A stretch of 64,000 nt of DNA from Acidimicrobiaceae bacterium (GTDB lineage: Bacteria; Actinomycetota; Acidimicrobiia; Acidimicrobiales; JAUTXP01): contig JAUTXP010000062.1 of NCBI GenBank assembly GCA_030837965.1, forward strand, positions 1 to 64,000. The letters are read 5' to 3'. A program made the position numbers and the translations under genes. Position 1 is the first letter of the stretch; each line of letters opens with the position of its first letter. The notes under the pieces were generated by a model. That model had not been told where the DNA came from. It saw only the letters and a program-made list of their open reading frames with translations, and ran no database searches. Shown here piece after piece: positions 58,136-64,000 of this stretch.

Positions 58136-59556
58136 CCAGCAGAGCCTGGGCGCCTTCCGAGCGCAGGCTGCCGGTCGTGCTTACGGCGGCCGCGTTGGGC
58201 GCGGGCTTCGTCTGCACCGCGGTGGCGTCGCGGTTCGGGGGACGCTTCGGCCCCGTCCTGCTCATCGCCTTGGCCCTGGCCCCGGCCGTCTTCATCGCCG
58301 CCGTGGTCCGCCCGTGGCTGGGCATCGCCTACGTCTTCGCCAGCATCCCGGTGGGAAGCACGGGCCTGCCCAAGGTGCCCATGCAAGTGGTACAGGGCAT
58401 GATCGTGCTGGCCGTGGTGGTGCTGCTGATCAGCCGAGTGGCGGAGGGCCGCATCCCCTTGGAGTGGACCACCTCGCTGTGGTGGTTCCTGGGCTTCGTC
58501 ATGTGGGCCGTGGTGGCCTTGCCGTCGGCCGCGGACAACGCCTTGGCCGTGCGCCAGACCCTGTTGTTCGCGGGGGAGCTGGTCTTCGCGGCCGTGGTGG
58601 TCACCGCGTGCGATACCCCGGCCAAGGTCCGACGAGCCGTGGGCGCCTTGCTGGTGGTGGCGTCGGGCATCGCCGTCACCGCGCCCATCGGCATGGGCCA
58701 GGTGTCGTCCCAGTTCGGGGGGTCGGTGGTCAGCGGTCGGGCCCAAGGCGTGTTCCACCAGCCCAACGAACTGGGCACGTTCTGCGCGGTGGCCGTCCTG
58801 GCCGCGGTGGGCATGGCCCTGGGCGGCGCCACCCGACGGTCGCGTCGGACCGCGGCCTTCGCCACCGTGCTGCTCACCGTCCCGCTGTTGTTGTCGCTGT
58901 CTCGAGGCGCGTGGATCGGCGTCACCTTCGGGCTGCTCGCCCTCTCCGTGATGCTGCCCGAGGCCCGGCGCATGCTGTTGTCCATCGGCATCCCCGTCGT
59001 GCTGCTGGCCGTGCTCATTGGCTCGTTCGCGCCCTCGTCGCCCGAGGTGCAGGTGGTGAGCGAACGGGCCAAGTCCATCGTGGGCGAGCGCAACCCGTAC
59101 GACGACCGGCCCCACATCTGGGCCGAGGGCAAGCGGGAGTTCCTGGCCGATCCGTGGACCGGGCAGGGGCCGGGATCGTTCCCTGTGGTGGCGGCCCGGT
59201 CGGGCTCGGAGACGGTGACGTTCTATCCCGAGCATGCCCACAACCTGCTGCTCACCTTCGGGGCCGAGATCGGCCTGCCGGGCGTGCTGTTCGCCCTCGG
59301 CTTCTTCGCGGCGGTGACCGTCTCCGTGCGACGGGCCTTGCGCCGGGCCCGGGCCGCGGGGCGGACCAGGGACGCGGCCCTGCTGGCCGGGCTGGCCGCG
59401 GCCATGGTCGCCATCGTGGGCCAAGGCATCCTCGACTACGCGCTGCGCTCGGCCGTGATCTTCACGACGGTGACCGGCGCGTTGGGCGCGCTGCTGGCCC
59501 TGGCCCGGGCCATCAACACTTCGAGCGCCGTCCCTCGCCCCGTCCCGGTCGAGTGA
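58126..59556 (+). CDS. O-antigen ligase/polymerase-like (Wzy) membrane protein
   Basis: 476 residues and about 11-12 membrane helices. FHQPNELGTFCAVAVLA, LLSLSRGAWIGVTFG, and the large extracytoplasmic loop with RPHIWAEGKREFLADPWTGQGPGSFP and EHAHNLLLTFGAEIGLPGVLFALGFF match the Wzy_C/O-antigen ligase family. It probably polymerises lipid-linked repeat units outside the membrane. The start lies within a direct repeat array, so the exact N-terminus is uncertain. Confidence 0.88.
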   Translation: MTLASRAWAPSERRLPVVLTAAALGAGFVCTAVASRFGGRFGPVLLIALALAPAVFIAAVVRPWLGIAYVFASIPVGSTGLPKVPMQVVQGMIVLAVVVLLISRVAEGRIPLEWTTSLWWFLGFVMWAVVALPSAADNALAVRQTLLFAGELVFAAVVVTACDTPAKVRRAVGALLVVASGIAVTAPIGMGQVSSQFGGSVVSGRAQGVFHQPNELGTFCAVAVLAAVGMALGGATRRSRRTAAFATVLLTVPLLLSLSRGAWIGVTFGLLALSVMLPEARRMLLSIGIPVVLLAVLIGSFAPSSPEVQVVSERAKSIVGERNPYDDRPHIWAEGKREFLADPWTGQGPGSFPVVAARSGSETVTFYPEHAHNLLLTFGAEIGLPGVLFALGFFAAVTVSVRRALRRARAAGRTRDAALLAGLAAAMVAIVGQGILDYALRSAVIFTTVTGALGALLALARAINTSSAVPRPVPVE

Positions 59557-61652
59557 GGCCGCTGCGGGTCACGGTCGTGGCGGGCCACGCCGTGCTGGGC
59601 GGGGCCGAGGCCTGGCTGTTGCGACTGCTCGACGCCACTGACCGACTGTCGGTCGACGCCGTGCTCTTGCAGGACGGACCGCTGGCCGCGGCCTTGCGGG
59701 AGCGGGGCATCGACGTTCGCGTGCGCGAGGTGGGAACGCAGCCGTGGTCGTTGGCCGCGCCGGTGGTCGGGCTGGCGCGCCAGCTGCGGGCGGGCGACGC
59801 CGACGTGGTCTTGGCCAACGGGGTCAAGGCCGCGCTGGTGGCCGTGCCCGCGGCCCGGCTGGCGGGGGTGCCCGTGGTGTGGGCCAAGCACGACCACATG
59901 TACGACGACGTGGTGGCCCGGCCGTTGGCCCGGCTGGCCGACGGCGTGGTCGGCGCGGTGGAGGAACTGGTGGAGCCGTGTGGGCGGGCCGACGCCGTCG
60001 TGGTCCCGCCGCCGCGGCCGGACAGGCCCCCTGCGCCCCGGGATGCGGCCAAGACCTTTTGGCGGCAGGCGGGGGTGGACGTCGCCGAAGGTCTGGTGTT
60101 GGGGATGGTGGGCCGCTTGGTCGCCTACAAGGGGGTGGACGACGCCATCGCCGCGGTAGGCCAGTCGCCTGAGTGGCATGTGGCCGTGGTCGGCGACGAC
60201 GACCCCGCGGCCGCGGGGGAGCGGGAGCGGCTCGAAGCCCTGGCTCGGTCATCGGGCGTGGCCGACCGAGTCCACTTCACCGGGGCCGTGCCCGACGCCT
60301 CGCACTGGCTGGCCGGTTTCGACGCCCTGGCCGTGCTCACCAAGCCCGCGGGGCCGCGCATGCCGACCAAGGAGGGCTTCGGCACGTCGGCCTTCGAGGC
60401 CATGGTGGCGGGCGTGCCCGTGGTGGCCGTGGAGGGCGGCGCCGTGGTGCGCCGGCTGGCCGGGCGGGCCGGGGTCGACGGGATCGGCGGGATCGGCGTG
60501 CCCCCCGCCTCGCCCGACGCAGTGGCCGCGGCCCTGCACCGCTTGACCGACCCCGAGGTCCGGGCGGCCATGGGCGCGGCCGCCAAGGAGCTGGTGGCCG
60601 ACCACCCGGATGCGGCCACCGCCGCGTCCCAGTTGGCCACCTGCCTCAGCGCCGTCGCCCATCGCCCAGGCGCGGGCCTGAACGCGGGGCCGCCGATCAG
60701 CGTCATCACCACCGTCAAGGACGAAGGCGAAGGCGTCGACCGTCTGCTCTCGCTGCTGACGCCCCAGTTGCGCGAGGGCGACGAGATCGTGGTGGTGGAC
60801 GGCGGGTCGAGCGACGACACCGTCGACCGGGCCCAGGCCTGGCCAGGCGTTCGGGTGATCGTGGCCCCCGGCGCGGGCATCTCGGCGGGCCGCAACCGGG
60901 CCGTGGCCGAGGCCCGCAACCACGTGGTCGCGGCCACCGATGCGGGCTGCGACCCCCGCCCCGACTGGTTGGACGCGCTGCGGGCGGCCGCGGCCGAGTC
61001 GCCCTGGCCCGACCTCATGACCGGCCTGTACGACGTGGCCGCCGACGGGCCCATGGAGGAGGCGCTGGCCCTCGCCTGTTACCCGGCCGTGGACGAGGCC
61101 AGGCGGGCAGGCGTGTGGACCCGCGTGTACGGGGCCGTGCTGGGCCGGGCCTTCGACCCCACGCTGCCGACGGGCCGCTCGGTCGCCTTCAGCACGGCGG
61201 CATGGGAGGCGGCGGGCGGGTTCCCCGAAGGGCTGGCCACGGCCGAGGACGTGACCTTCGGACGGGCCATCGCCGACGCAGGGGGCCGGGCCGTGCTGGC
61301 GTCCGACGCGGTGGTGGTCTGGGAGCAGCGCCACGGGCTGCGGGCCACGGCCCGCATGTACCACTCGTACGGCGTGGGCGACGGCCAGTCCGGTCACCCG
61401 TTGCTGGTCGGGCGCAACCTGGCCCGGCTGGGCGCCTATGTGATCGGCCCGCTGGTCTGGCTGGGGGGCGGTCGGGCGGGCAGGCGGCTCGTCGCTGCGG
61501 GCGCAGCCGTATACCTCTCGGTCCCTGTGGCCAGGGCCCGTCGCCGCCGGGCGGGCTGGCGCACGTGGCTCCTGTTGCCGGTGGCCTTGGCCGTCAAGGA
61601 CGTGGCCAAGGCGTGGGGCTGTATCTCCGGGCTGTGGCCGCGCCAGGCCCCG

Positions 61653-61655
<3 letters not shown>
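59553..61655 (+). CDS. fused GT4-GT2 glycosyltransferase
   Basis: 700 residues from GTG 59553, overlapping the polymerase stop (GTGA). Residues 1-365 are a GT-B family 4 enzyme: VVAGHAVLGGAEAWLLRLL, GMVGRLVAYKGVDDAI and PTKEGFGTSAFEAMVAGVPVVA. Residues 370-700 are a GT-A family 2 enzyme with ISVITTVKDEGEGVDRLL, EIVVVDGGSSDDTVD, TDAGCDPRPDWLDAL and AEDVTFGRAIADAGG, followed by two C-terminal helices. Two successive sugar transfers by one polypeptide are likely. Confidence 0.9.

Positions 61656-64000
<2,345 letters not shown>

Overview
The window is 64 kb of very G+C-rich DNA with almost no non-coding space. Gene content points to an actinobacterium, most likely of an Acidimicrobiia-like lineage (moderate confidence): GAF-ANTAR regulators, a DUF2017-clpS pair, a caa3 oxidase with CtaG, F420-type LLM oxidoreductase, DUF4012 and FN3/GYW-repeat surface proteins, tRNAs without encoded CCA, frequent GTG/TTG starts, and many genes with a TAnnnT box only 6-9 bp before the start codon (leaderless transcription). 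No insertion sequence, integrase or CRISPR array was seen.

Layout. 1-2.3 kb: two GAF-ANTAR genes, a VOC protein, tRNA-Phe, tRNA-Asp and tRNA-Glu. 2.3-6.2 kb (minus): an S51-like protein fused to a cysteinyl-tRNA-synthetase C-terminal segment, an alpha/beta hydrolase, DUF2017, clpS and ctaA. 6.3-16.9 kb (plus): a respiratory supercluster. After ctaB comes a four-gene module (oxidase subunit I-like protein without Cu-B ligands, subunit III-like protein, membrane-anchored cupredoxin, thioredoxin-like protein), then the normal caa3 set ctaC, ctaD, ctaE, a COX4-like gene, ctaG and a second thioredoxin-like gene. 16.9-22.9 kb: an ABC-2 exporter, serS, and zur followed by znuACB behind a clear Zur/Fur-type operator. 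22.9-25.9 kb: DUF72, hemerythrin, endonuclease IV and small stress-type proteins. 25.9-35 kb: a surface/sulfation region (sulfatase, arylsulfotransferase-like protein, lipoprotein, membrane glycosyltransferase, seven-FN3 protein). 35-49.3 kb: acyl-CoA and other metabolism, DksA-like, UbiB-like, MoaD-like and CdsA-like proteins, peptidases and two cyclophilins. 49.4-64 kb: aspartokinase, then an exopolysaccharide cluster (DUF4012, GT4, a c-di-GMP-riboswitch-controlled glycoside hydrolase, chain-length/kinase protein, deacetylase, Wzy-like polymerase, GT4-GT2 fusion), then asd and a Wzx-like flippase cut by the window end.

The strongest candidates for something new are: (1) the Cu-B-less oxidase-like module at 7.2-11.1 kb; (2) two tiny hydrophobic proteins at 25.5 and 39.7 kb, each preceded by an identical GTTT-N16-GGGGAC-N10-ATG arrangement that looks like a leaderless SigF/SigB-type promoter; (3) a GEMM-I c-di-GMP riboswitch with a readable ribosome-site-sequestering switch in front of a secreted glycoside hydrolase; (4) two families of constant-length hairpin repeats (31 nt and 43 nt, five copies each), some of which encode protein tails or sit between divergent genes.
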